A stretch of DNA of 38,481 bases from Lachnospiraceae bacterium (GTDB lineage: Bacteria > Bacillota > Clostridia > Lachnospirales > Lachnospiraceae): the NCBI GenBank assembly GCA_910575605.1, contig CAJTEW010000026.1:1-38481 (forward strand). The letters run 5' to 3'. Within the stretch, counting starts at the first letter, position 1. The number at the start of each line of letters is the position of its first letter. Position numbers and translations under genes: made by a program. Shown here piece after piece: positions 17,453 to 25,411 of this stretch. Below the pieces are notes generated by a model. The model was not told where the DNA came from. It did no database searches and saw nothing but the letters and a program-made list of their open reading frames with translations.

Positions 17453-18796
17453 TCAGTGTTCCATTCCCTTTTCCCGTTCCGGCTGTCTGTCTGCCTGTAA
17501 AATGTTGTCAATGTTCTGCTTGATAATGTCATATTCCCGGACTTTCTTTTTCAGCTTCCCATAGTCGGCGTAAAGGGCTTCTTTCTGCGCTTGGAGGGCT
17601 TCATATTCCGATTGCAGCGCGGCGAGGTTCGGGAGCTTCGCAATGCCCGCAGCTTTCAGCGACCTTGCGGCGGCTTCATGTAAGATAATCGCCTGTTCCT
17701 GTCCGGCGCGGTATTTCTCCCTGTTCCTTGCCTTGCGGTATGCGTCATAGACGGGCTTTGTCTTTTGGTAGGTGGAAACATTCTTGATAAGCACCGCCAT
17801 GTCCGCAAGCCGCTTTTCGGCGTTCTTCAATGCGTCTGCCGCCTGTCCGCTTTCCGCTGCCATTTCCTCAATCCGGCTAACTAAATCCGCGTACTGTTCA
17901 ATCTTGTTTTCGGTGAGAAAGTTCATAGTCTTTGCCGCCTGTTTCAGATTGTGGATTTTCGCCCACTGTTCATAGCCCTTACTCTGCGCCGCCTTGATAC
18001 TGTTCTCAATGTCGATAAGCAGCGAAACGCCGCGCTGCTCTCTGGGAGCTTTCGCCACCTTTGTCCGTCTGCCCGCTATCCGTTCCCTTACGGCTTCCTC
18101 TGTATAGTCTGCGCCGAGGGTTTTAAGGCGGGTGAAGCGTTCCTGTCCGGGGGCGCGGCATGATACATATTTCCCCGGCTTTATCTCATAGCCCGCCGCC
18201 TGTAACCGCGTTAGCAATTCCTCAAAACTGGAAACTTGGGGGATAAGCGCGTCAACAGTGGTTTTCAGCTTGCCTTTCCAACTTGTACCCGTCTTTTCTG
18301 CCTGGTACTCTGCATAGCTCTTTCCCTTGCTGCCCTTGCCGGGGACGACAACGGACAAGCCATTTTCCCGGCACAGCTTGTCGCTCATGTTCCGTATGCC
18401 GTAATAGCTCCTTTTGTTGGAATTGTATTTGTGGTGGTCTACGAAGTTCACCGCGCAAAAAATGATATGGTTATGGACGTGTCCTTTGTCAATGTGCGTC
18501 GTGAGTACATACTCATGCTGCCCCTTTGTTACCGCGTCGGCAAGCTGCTTTCCGATTTCATGGGCTTTCTGATAATCGACTTCCCCCGGCTCAAAGGACT
18601 GTATCAGATGAAAGGCTAAATTGTTCCCCTTTTGGAGTGCTTGCGACAGGGTATATTCAAACTCAATATCTGCCGTTTCATAGGAGCAACCGAAAGAGGA
18701 CACAAGCATTTTCCCGTCCGTCTTGTCCGGGTTTTCGATATAGTCAAGGGCTTTGCTTAGAGTGCTTTTAATAGGCTTAATCTTTGTAACCGCCAT
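17453..18796 (-). CDS. MobP-family relaxase
   Basis: A 447-residue relaxase that nicks oriT and pilots the DNA strand into the recipient. Candidate nucleophile Tyr19 in SKALDYIENPDKT; metal-binding histidines in HIDKGHVHNH (H101, H106, H108, H110). The C-terminal half (about 260-440) is long coiled coil. The gene starts inside the 3' end of mobC (40-base overlap), implying coupled translation. It is transcribed away from oriT-like copy B. Length and motifs fit the relaxase/mobilization nuclease (PF03432) family of Tn1549-like elements. Confidence 0.92.
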   Translation of the reverse strand: MAVTKIKPIKSTLSKALDYIENPDKTDGKMLVSSFGCSYETADIEFEYTLSQALQKGNNLAFHLIQSFEPGEVDYQKAHEIGKQLADAVTKGQHEYVLTTHIDKGHVHNHIIFCAVNFVDHHKYNSNKRSYYGIRNMSDKLCRENGLSVVVPGKGSKGKSYAEYQAEKTGTSWKGKLKTTVDALIPQVSSFEELLTRLQAAGYEIKPGKYVSCRAPGQERFTRLKTLGADYTEEAVRERIAGRRTKVAKAPREQRGVSLLIDIENSIKAAQSKGYEQWAKIHNLKQAAKTMNFLTENKIEQYADLVSRIEEMAAESGQAADALKNAEKRLADMAVLIKNVSTYQKTKPVYDAYRKARNREKYRAGQEQAIILHEAAARSLKAAGIAKLPNLAALQSEYEALQAQKEALYADYGKLKKKVREYDIIKQNIDNILQADRQPEREKGMEH

Positions 18797-19086
18797 ATCT
18801 CCGCAAGCACCCCCTTTATTTCCTCTATGTCCTCTTGGTATGCGTTCCCCGTCGCGTTTACGCGGCGTGCTATCTGGTTGACGTTGACACCGATTTTCTG
18901 TATCTCTGCGGTCATAGCCTTTATATCGGCGTGGTCTATCTGAATGATATACCCGTCAATGGCAATCTTCCGCAGATACGCCGCCATGTTCCGGGTGGGT
19001 ACGAGCTTCATTTTTTCCAGTATTAAATCCCGTTCCGCTTCCGTCACTCTGAATTTGATTTGTACCGTCCTTTTGCGTCCGTCCAT
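18757..19086 (-). CDS. MobC-type relaxosome accessory protein
   Basis: A 109-residue protein, start MDGRKRTVQIKFRVTEAERD, with a ribbon-helix-helix-like N-terminus and the MobC core (MAAYLRKIAIDGYIIQID, IQKIGVNVNQIARRVNATGN). ATG 19086 is chosen because GGAAAGGAG precedes it; the ORF runs on upstream through oriT-like DNA without homology. It binds near oriT to help relaxase loading. The start lies only 26 bases from oriT-like copy B, so it probably autoregulates. Confidence 0.9.
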   Translation of the reverse strand: MDGRKRTVQIKFRVTEAERDLILEKMKLVPTRNMAAYLRKIAIDGYIIQIDHADIKAMTAEIQKIGVNVNQIARRVNATGNAYQEDIEEIKGVLAEIWRLQRLSLLKAL

Positions 19087-19112
19087 GTATTCGCTCCTTT
19101 CCTTTCCGTTCC

Positions 19113-19211
19113 GAGGGTTTGGGACACTTCCCAACAAGCAATTTTCAACCGACGCGCCGCAGCGCGGGAGGGCGAAAATACGGAAGTGGGTACCCGCTTC
19201 CTATGCTTGCT
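19113..19211 (-). repeat. oriT-like sequence, copy B (probable primary oriT)
   Basis: The reverse complement of 11661-11759. The 33 bases 19179-19211 match copy A exactly; the block 19113-19141 matches with two substitutions in the central palindrome. The middle is a different GC-rich stem. Placement directly upstream of mobC and the relaxase is the classical oriT location for MobP elements. Multiple palindromes suit relaxase and MobC binding. Confidence 0.75.
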
Positions 19212-19283
19212 ACGAATGTTTTTATCCTTTAGGCTCTTATCACCTACTACGGAGAAAAAGCGATTTTGCCAAACTTACGCAAA

Positions 19284-19325
19284 AGAAAAACGCTGCAACC
19301 TCAAAAAAGATTACAACGCTTTCTA
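19284..19325 (-). terminator. Terminator of the XRE regulator gene
   Basis: On the minus strand AAGCGTTGTAA pairs with TTGCAGCGTTT (eleven pairs including three G-U), followed by a T-rich tail (TTTTTCTTTTG). It lies about 30 bases beyond the XRE stop. Confidence 0.6.
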
Positions 19326-19354
19326 AATCCTGTTCAGTTTTAAGTCGGACATTC

Positions 19355-19708
19355 CTATTCGCCCTCTTTTTCGACTTCGGAAATCTCCTTTGCCGTTGCG
19401 GTTACAATCCGTATGCCTGTATCGCTCATACCGTCAAGAAGCGCGTCAAGCTGCCGCCGCTGCGTGTTCTTCTCCGGCGGCGTTTCTAAAAGGAATTGGT
19501 CTACGGATATATGGTAACGCTGTATCAGCTCAAAGAATATCTGTAAACTTGGGTGCTGCCCCTTGTTCTCAATGTTCGCAAGGTAGCGCGGCGAGATAAA
19601 CATTTCGTCGCCTACTTTCTTGCGGCTCTCCTTGCATCCCTCACGCGCTGCCTTTATCGCTGCCCCAAAAGCCTTAAAGTCGTATCGTGGTACTGGTCTT
19701 TTTGCCAT
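19355..19708 (-). CDS. XRE-family HTH regulator
   Basis: A 117-residue repressor-like protein: HTH at about residues 13-68 (FGAAIKAAREGCKESRKKVGDEMFISPRYLANIENKGQHPSLQIFFELIQRY), then a C-terminal helical tail (RQLDALLDGMSDTGIRIVTATAKEI). Such regulators control excision/transfer genes in Tn1549- and Tn916-like ICEs. It is transcribed divergently from the attenuated KTR/rRNA-methylase operon. The gap between them (19709-19851) holds a consensus promoter facing right; an operator for this regulator could be there. Confidence 0.88.
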   Translation of the reverse strand: MAKRPVPRYDFKAFGAAIKAAREGCKESRKKVGDEMFISPRYLANIENKGQHPSLQIFFELIQRYHISVDQFLLETPPEKNTQRRQLDALLDGMSDTGIRIVTATAKEISEVEKEGE

Positions 19709-19804
19709 AGTTATTCACCCTATTACATTTTACTGTTCCCCTTTCTTCTTGGATATGTCTACGTAGTTCTATCAGTTAGCCAAAATAATTCATATATATA
19801 TATG

Positions 19805-19832
19805 TTGACAACAAGCTGCTTTTGTATATAAT
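19805..19832 (+). promoter_or_regulatory. Consensus promoter of the KTR/methylase operon
   Basis: TTGACA at 19805-19810 and TATAAT at 19827-19832, both perfect, with a 16-base spacer. Transcription would enter the leader peptide and attenuator at 19852-20073. Confidence 0.85.
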
Positions 19833-19851
19833 ATTATATAAAAGGGGGGGA

Positions 19852-20073
19852 ATGTTTATGTTACATAGCATGCGTATTCGATAAGCATTGAAATCAAAAA
19901 AGATTTTTCCCATTTTCAATATGGGCTTTTTTGTCATGCTTATTTTGCGTATGCTATACAACAAAACTAACGACGTATAGACATAGTATAAAAACTATGC
20001 CTTAATTTTGTTGTAGTATTATATGTATAAATGCAGGTCAATGCTCATGTTGAGAATTGACCTGCATTTTTTT
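19852..20073 (+). promoter_or_regulatory. Attenuator leader with short leader peptide and three hairpins
   Basis: A leader ORF at 19852-19884 encodes MFMLHSMRIR; the second ATG (19858) is better spaced from the G-run ribosome site and would give MLHSMRIR. The peptide codons 19865-19874 pair with 19948-19957, enclosing AAGCAT/ATGCTT, AAAAAAG/CTTTTTT and CCCAT/ATGGG: a long nested hairpin with an internal U-tract (19926-19932). A second stem pairs 19958-19970 with 20002-20014. A third is a perfect 12-bp terminator (20031-20042 with 20056-20067) followed by seven T. This is the layout of ribosome-stalling attenuators that control ribosome-protection and rRNA-methylase genes such as tet(M). Confidence 0.8.
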
Positions 20074-20093
20074 GCGCAAAAGGAGAAATATTA

Positions 20094-20272
20094 TGCTTGA
20101 AAAATATTGGATAAAATGTCCAATTTGTAACGGAAAGACGAGGGTTCAAGTATTTTATAATACGGTATTAAGAAATTTTCCTCTTTTCTGCCCTAAATGT
20201 AAATTAACGCATATCGTTGATGTTGAAAAACTAGAAATCATAATCAAAAACTCTGAAAAACAAACTTTTTAA
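20094..20272 (+). CDS. Cysteine-rich KTR domain protein
   Basis: A 59-residue protein: MLEKYWIKCPICNGKTRVQVFYN then FPLFCPKCKLTHIVDVEKLE. Two CxxC knuckles plus the KTR signature define the Cys_rich_KTR family, which I associate with tetracycline-resistance regions of Clostridia conjugative elements. AAAGGAG precedes ATG 20094, only ~20 bases after the attenuator terminator. It reads like a tiny zinc ribbon. Function unknown. Confidence 0.85.
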
Positions 20273-20295
20273 TTTTGAAAAGGAAGGATATTTAA

Positions 20296-21285
20296 ATGAA
20301 ACACTTACCTAAAAGTACACCTACGGAAATATTGAATGACCCATACGGATTTACTTACAAAGAAATGTCGGAAGTAATTGGAGAGGATAAAGCAAGAGCC
20401 TTATATACGGAATTGTATAAACAGCCATTTCACAAAGAAAATCTATCAATATCAACAAAAAAAGTCTATAAAAGTAGCGATACTGAAAAGTATGTTTATG
20501 AATTGAAAGATAACAGGTATATTGAAACGGTTTTTATTAAACGGCGAGATGGTGGGACTGTTTGCGTAAGTACGCAAGTTGGTTGTTCTGTTGGCTGTAT
20601 TTTTTGTGAGTCCGGACGCAATGGTTTTGTTCGTAATCTAACACCGTCTGAAATTGTGCAGCAGGTTGTATTGATACGTCAAAAAGTAAATCGTATCGTT
20701 TTTATGGGAATGGGAGAACCTTTATTCAATTACGACAACTTGATTGCAGCAATCCATATTCTTCGAGATAGAAATGGACTTAACTTTCCAACCGACGGCA
20801 TTACCGTATCAACAGTTGGTCCAGTTAATCAATTAAAAAAATTGCGCGAAGAACATCTAAAAATTCAGTTGACAATATCTTTACATGCAGCAACACAGGC
20901 TGCGAGAAACTGTATCATTCCTCATATGCACATGTACGCTATTGAAGATGTTGTTAAGCAAGCATTGTCCTATTCTCAAAGGCATAATCGAAAAGTGGTA
21001 TTTGCGTATTTGCTTTTACCAGGTATAAATGACCGTTCCTCAGATATAAGGCAACTTGCAAAATGGTTTAAGGGCAAAAATGTTATGATTAACGTGCTGC
21101 AATACAACCCGACGAGTAATTCAAAAATTAGAGCACCACAAAAACAAGAAATGGTTGCGTTCAAACATCAATTAGAGCAAACAGGACTTGAAGTTACCAT
21201 GAGAGTTTCTCATGGTAGAGAGATTAAAGCAGCTTGTGGACAGTTAGCTAATACATATAATAAAGCCAAAAAACAACAGAAATAA
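20296..21285 (+). CDS. Cfr/RlmN-family radical SAM 23S rRNA methyltransferase
   Basis: A 329-residue radical SAM enzyme. The 4Fe-4S motif is C97-x3-C101-x2-C104 (GCSVGCIFCESG). The two additional catalytic cysteines of the A2503 methylases are C90 (GTVCVSTQVGC) and C314 (KAACGQL). SAM-binding GMGEPL is at 138-143. Family members methylate C2 (RlmN) or C8 (Cfr) of A2503; Cfr confers resistance to phenicols, lincosamides, oxazolidinones, pleuromutilins and streptogramin A. GMGEPL resembles RlmN more than Cfr (GMGEAL), while mobile context, AT-rich cargo and the attenuator argue for a resistance role. Which carbon is methylated cannot be decided from sequence alone. AGGAAGG precedes ATG 20296. 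Confidence 0.88.
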   Translation: MKHLPKSTPTEILNDPYGFTYKEMSEVIGEDKARALYTELYKQPFHKENLSISTKKVYKSSDTEKYVYELKDNRYIETVFIKRRDGGTVCVSTQVGCSVGCIFCESGRNGFVRNLTPSEIVQQVVLIRQKVNRIVFMGMGEPLFNYDNLIAAIHILRDRNGLNFPTDGITVSTVGPVNQLKKLREEHLKIQLTISLHAATQAARNCIIPHMHMYAIEDVVKQALSYSQRHNRKVVFAYLLLPGINDRSSDIRQLAKWFKGKNVMINVLQYNPTSNSKIRAPQKQEMVAFKHQLEQTGLEVTMRVSHGREIKAACGQLANTYNKAKKQQK

Positions 21286-21316
21286 TTTAATTAAAAGAGC
21301 CAGACGCACAGACGCA

Positions 21317-21364
21317 GAGCCGATAATATGCAGTTTGAAATACTGCTGTTATCGGCTCTTTTTT
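21317..21364 (+). terminator. Terminator after the rRNA methylase gene
   Basis: GAGCCGATAA (21317-21326) pairs with TTATCGGCTC (21349-21358), with an inner GCAGT/ACTGC stem, followed by a run of T. It marks the right end of the AT-rich cargo block. Confidence 0.88.
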
Positions 21365-21512
21365 GATTTTAATTTGTGCCCCTAATAACCATATTGGAGC
21401 AAAATCAGAACTGTTGCTTGTCGTTCTTTGATTTCCGCAGCAGCTTTGAAAAATCAAAGCCGCCGTTTCTTTTTATCTTCTAATGAAATGACGCGGTATC
21501 ACTGTTAAAAGC

Positions 21513-21535
21513 GGCGGCTAAAGGAGGTAGCCGCC
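21513..21535 (+). promoter_or_regulatory. Hairpin holding a ribosome-binding site in its loop
   Basis: GGCGGCT (21513-21519) pairs with AGCCGCC (21529-21535); the loop is AAAGGAGGT and the start codon ATG 21536 follows immediately. Folding places the Shine-Dalgarno in a nine-base loop, which may modulate initiation of the downstream short ORF. Confidence 0.55.
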
Positions 21536-21646
21536 ATGAAGCACATACCCTATCGACAAAATCCGACGGTCATTGACATATCAAAAAAAGCCCGACCACC
21601 GCCGGGAACCTCTCTACCCTTGACTATGAACTGTCTAATCATCTAA
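21536..21646 (+). pseudogene. Short ORF, possibly frameshifted ICE gene
   Basis: ATG 21536 with AAAGGAGG opens a 36-codon frame (MKHIPYRQNPTVIDISKKA...). Near 21610, after Pro-Pro-Pro-Gly, the +1 frame continues as protein-like NLSTLDYELSNHLNTAYNTYTPV until the terminator at 21667. The clean break suggests a single-base frameshift in this copy. Alternatively it is a short leader peptide. Not recognised as a named family. Confidence 0.4.
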
Positions 21647-21666
21647 ATACTGCTTACAATACCTAT

Positions 21667-21700
21667 ACGCCTGTCCGGGCTTTTCGGACAGGCGTATTTT
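21667..21700 (+). terminator. Terminator before the sigma-factor gene
   Basis: ACGCCTGTCCG (21667-21677) pairs perfectly with CGGACAGGCGT (21685-21695) and is followed by ATTTTG. Further A/T-rich small hairpins (for example GGCGTTTTT/AAAAACGCC near 21740-21762) fill the space up to 21821. Confidence 0.7.
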
Positions 21701-21821
21701 GCTGCTCAAAAAATTTTTTGAAAAAATTTCAAAAAATCTTCGGCGTTTTTCAAAAACGCCGTATTGCCCCGCGAAAAGGGGGAAGCACCACCAACTTTCC
21801 AACGAGAAAGGAGGTGAGAAT

Positions 21822-22262
21822 GTGGAACCTAATAGCAGGGAGTTTTACAAACAATGTGCTTTTCAGAAGTTTTGTAATACGGTGCTGCACAATGAAGCGT
21901 GTGACGCTCACAGGGAGCTGCACAGGCATAAGGCAAGGGAAGTCACCTTTTCCGATTTGCCCTTAGACGAAGCGCGGCAGCTTCATACCTTTGATGAATA
22001 TTTCAAACGGGAAACCGCCGAAACCGTCTTTGAGAAAGCCGGGAAGAAAATCACGCCGAAGCTGCTTCTTGAAGCAATCCGTACTTTGCCGGAAGAAAAG
22101 CGCAAAGCCGTACTCCTGTACTATTTCGAGGGAATGAACGACACCGAGATTGCGAAGTTGTTCAATACATCGAGAAGCACGATACAGTACAGGCGGACAA
22201 GCTCTTTTGAGAAATTAAGAAAATATCTGGAGGAAAATGCTGATGAATGGGACGAATGGTAA
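21822..22262 (+). CDS. Sigma-70-like (ECF-type) RNA polymerase sigma factor
   Basis: A 146-residue protein starting at GTG 21822, with AAAGGAGGTGA upstream. The C-terminal part is a clear sigma region 4 HTH: LLEAIRTLPEEKRKAVLLYYFEGMNDTEIAKLFNTSRSTIQYRRTSSFEKLRKYL (about residues 80-134). The N-terminal half is degenerate, as in the short sigma-like regulators near the recombinase end of Tn916/Tn1549-type ICEs. It probably activates transfer or excision genes together with the next HTH protein; the two genes overlap. Confidence 0.87.
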   Translation: MEPNSREFYKQCAFQKFCNTVLHNEACDAHRELHRHKAREVTFSDLPLDEARQLHTFDEYFKRETAETVFEKAGKKITPKLLLEAIRTLPEEKRKAVLLYYFEGMNDTEIAKLFNTSRSTIQYRRTSSFEKLRKYLEENADEWDEW

Positions 22263-22503
22263 CGAACCCGGCTACCCGGAAAATGCCCTTGTTCCCTATC
22301 CTGTCATTGTGGCAGCGACAAAGGGTGACCCGGACGCCATGAAGATTGTCTTGCAGCATTTTAGCGGCTACATAGCCCGCCTCTCCATGCGGAAGCTGTA
22401 CGACGAGCGCGGGAACGTCTATTTCGGCGTAGACCACGACATTCGGGAACGGCTGCAAGCAAAACTGATGATGGCTGTCCTCACCTTTAGGACAGAGGAA
22501 TAA
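22243..22503 (+). CDS. Conjugative-transposon helix-turn-helix protein
   Basis: An 86-residue protein (MNGTNGNEPGYPENALVPYPVIVAATKGDPDAMKIVLQHFSGYIARLS). The VIVAATKGDPDAMKIVLQHF segment is typical of the short HTH_16-type helix-turn-helix proteins paired with sigma-like genes in ICEs. ATG 22243 is preferred over 22237 because GGAGG is then about nine bases away. It overlaps the sigma-like gene, so the two are co-translated. Confidence 0.82.
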   Translation: MNGTNGNEPGYPENALVPYPVIVAATKGDPDAMKIVLQHFSGYIARLSMRKLYDERGNVYFGVDHDIRERLQAKLMMAVLTFRTEE

Positions 22504-22980
22504 CCGCAACGGCGGCGGGACGCTTTCTCTCACCCCCTTTTCCGTTCCGCTGTTGACGCGGGTAGCACAGCCATTTTGAACCTTGAAAAAGAAAGCGGCG
22601 CAAGATAACGGCGGCGCAGCATAGGGCAAATCGGATACGTTCCTTTTGCGTCGAGCCATACGGCGGGTGCGCCATGACGCTATCCGGGCGAGGTTATCAC
22701 CGCCCGGACAGCCGAGCGACCAACACCGCGCCGGAAAGCAAGTGTAGCGGTTTGCGGGCAACGACACGCAGAATATACAATGATACTTCCTTACAGCCAC
22801 AGTCCGAGCGTTAAGAGCGTCGCAGGCAATGGGTAGGGCTGCATGAGAACCATGCCGGGGTGAAATTCCCATGAGGTTATGCTAATAACCGTCCGATTAA
22901 AGCCTTTGTTTTATTGAATAGTGGACTTGCTGCTATTCATAGACTGTATTATATGTTTGCGAAAGAAAGGGGGATTTTCT
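22504..22980 (+). other. Hairpin-rich non-coding region before tnpW (candidate structured leader RNA)
   Basis: There is no supported gene in 477 bases. Stems seen: TCCGGGCG/CGCCCGGA (22683-22690 with 22701-22708); GCATG/CATGC (22841-22845 with 22851-22855); GGG/CCC around TGAAATT (22857-22870); GGTTAT/ATAACC (22875-22880 with 22885-22890); TGAATAG/CTATTCA near 22914-22940. An antisense 236-codon frame covers the region but is the shadow of the sigma/HTH genes. Structure density suggests a regulatory RNA or recombination-control region. Confidence 0.5.
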
Positions 22981-23148
22981 TTGACGCAAAACCAAACGCC
23001 CGTTACCACAACGGAGCATAAAATCGGAAAAGTTACTTACCTTGTATGTTCGTCTGCAAGTGAACGCGCAACGGACACACTGGATAAAAAGATAAAAAAG
23101 CTCATTCGCAAAGACATGGAGCTGAACCCCGCAAACGCCCGAAAATAG
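22981..23148 (+). CDS. tnpW: TnpW-like transposon-encoded small protein
   Basis: A 55-residue protein starting at TTG 22981 (AAAGGGGG upstream): MTQNQTPVTTTEHKIGKVTYLVCSSASERATDTLDKKIKKLIRKD. It matches the TnpW family described from Tn4451-like elements, located right before the large serine recombinase. The GKVTYLV strand plus TDTLDKKIKKLI helix is the family core. It may modulate the recombinase; the mechanism is not known. Confidence 0.83.
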   Translation: MTQNQTPVTTTEHKIGKVTYLVCSSASERATDTLDKKIKKLIRKDMELNPANARK

Positions 23149-23170
23149 GGCGTTTCTTCACATTTTATAC

Positions 23171-23199
23171 ATGACACAGGCAGCGGTATGTGGTATAAT
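23171..23199 (+). promoter_or_regulatory. Promoter of the serine recombinase gene
   Basis: ATGACA (23171-23176), a 17-base spacer, and TATAAT (23194-23199). The spacer and -10 region AGCGGTATGTGGTATAATA is identical to that of the HEAT gene promoter. Confidence 0.75.
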
Positions 23200-23203
23200 A
23201 TAG

Positions 23204-24925
<1,722 letters not shown>

Positions 24926-24938
24926 CATACATCAAAAA

Positions 24939-24985
24939 GAGGTAAGATAACACCCTCTGCAAAAAAGGTTACGTTATCTTACCTC
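24939..24985. repeat. Right-end inverted repeat of the ICE (att-associated)
   Basis: GAGGTAAGATAAC (24939-24951) and GTTATCTTACCTC (24973-24985) are perfect 13-bp inverted copies separated by 21 bases. The outer copy abuts the point where homology to the resident recombinase begins (about 24985-24990). It may be the binding sites of the recombinase at attR, and in RNA it is also a terminator-like stem after the recombinase gene. Confidence 0.7.
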
Positions 24986-25144
24986 AACAAATTTATATCC
25001 AGACACGCCATCATCCTCATACCAGCGGTCGATAACCATGTTACTTTCTGCCGCAAATTGGTTAATTATTAATTTCTGATTTTCGATAGAAACGTAGTTT
25101 CGTTTGTCATCATCTCTTGATAGACGTACATATCCAGCGTTCAT
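24974..25144 (-). pseudogene. Resident serine recombinase, 5' fragment truncated by the ICE
   Basis: Read on the minus strand from ATG 25144 (GGAAGTGAG upstream), 56 codons encode MNAGYVRLSRDDDKR, YVSIENQKLIINQFA and WYEDDGVSGYKF. This is the N-terminus of a large serine recombinase, with putative nucleophile Ser9 and the DDGVSGYKF motif. After Phe52 the homology stops and the frame ends VEVR-stop inside ICE sequence. An intact protein would continue for several hundred residues, so the rest should lie left of the ICE. This marks the integration site. Confidence 0.85.
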
Positions 25145-25163
25145 AGACTCACTTCCTTTCCAT

Positions 25164-25208
25164 ATATGAAATATATTAATATGAATAATGTAAATATGGA
25201 ATATATTT
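25164..25208 (-). repeat. Direct repeats upstream of the resident recombinase
   Basis: ATATGAAATATATT (25164-25177) and ATATGGAATATATT (25195-25208) are 14-base direct repeats with one difference, 31 bases (about three helical turns) apart, just upstream of the recombinase start. The spacing suits cooperative regulator binding. Confidence 0.5.
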
Positions 25209-25222
25209 TGAAAGAATATTTG

Positions 25223-25411
25223 TCAACTGCTGATATTGCAATAGTGATTCTTAATAACCGCCTTTAATCCATCGTGAATATTCTTATCATTCTGTCCATC
25301 CAGATATGTGACAACTCGAAATCCCAGTTTCCTATATTTATCCTTTGCTGTTTCATATTCTTCTGTTGATGAAAAATCGTTTTTCCAAAGATAATAGGTT
25401 GGTTTACTCAA
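25223..25411 (-). CDS. Small hypothetical protein upstream of the resident recombinase
   Basis: A 62-residue protein from TTG 25411: MSKPTYYLWKNDFSSTEEYETAKDKYRKLGFRVVTYLDGQ. The YLW...EYETAKDKYRKLGFRVV pattern looks like a genuine small alpha/beta fold rather than a random frame. It is on the same strand as the truncated recombinase, 78 bases upstream, so both probably formed one operon. No motif is recognised; the ribosome site is weak (GAGGGG about 13 bases from TTG). Confidence 0.6.
   Translation of the reverse strand: MSKPTYYLWKNDFSSTEEYETAKDKYRKLGFRVVTYLDGQNDKNIHDGLKAVIKNHYCNISS

Noticed and set aside
19852-20290. A remaining tetracycline-resistance gene behind the tet-like leader
   Set aside because: No ribosome-protection GTPase sequence is present; the leader is followed directly by the KTR gene and the rRNA methylase.
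21718-21966. 82-codon frame overlapping the sigma-like gene
   Set aside because: It overlaps the well-supported sigma frame in another phase and its second half is out-of-frame sigma sequence; only the part before 21700 looked protein-like.
22162-22872. 236-codon minus-strand frame
   Set aside because: It is antisense to the sigma-like and HTH genes and the hairpin region; the translation lacks domain character and has no ribosome site.
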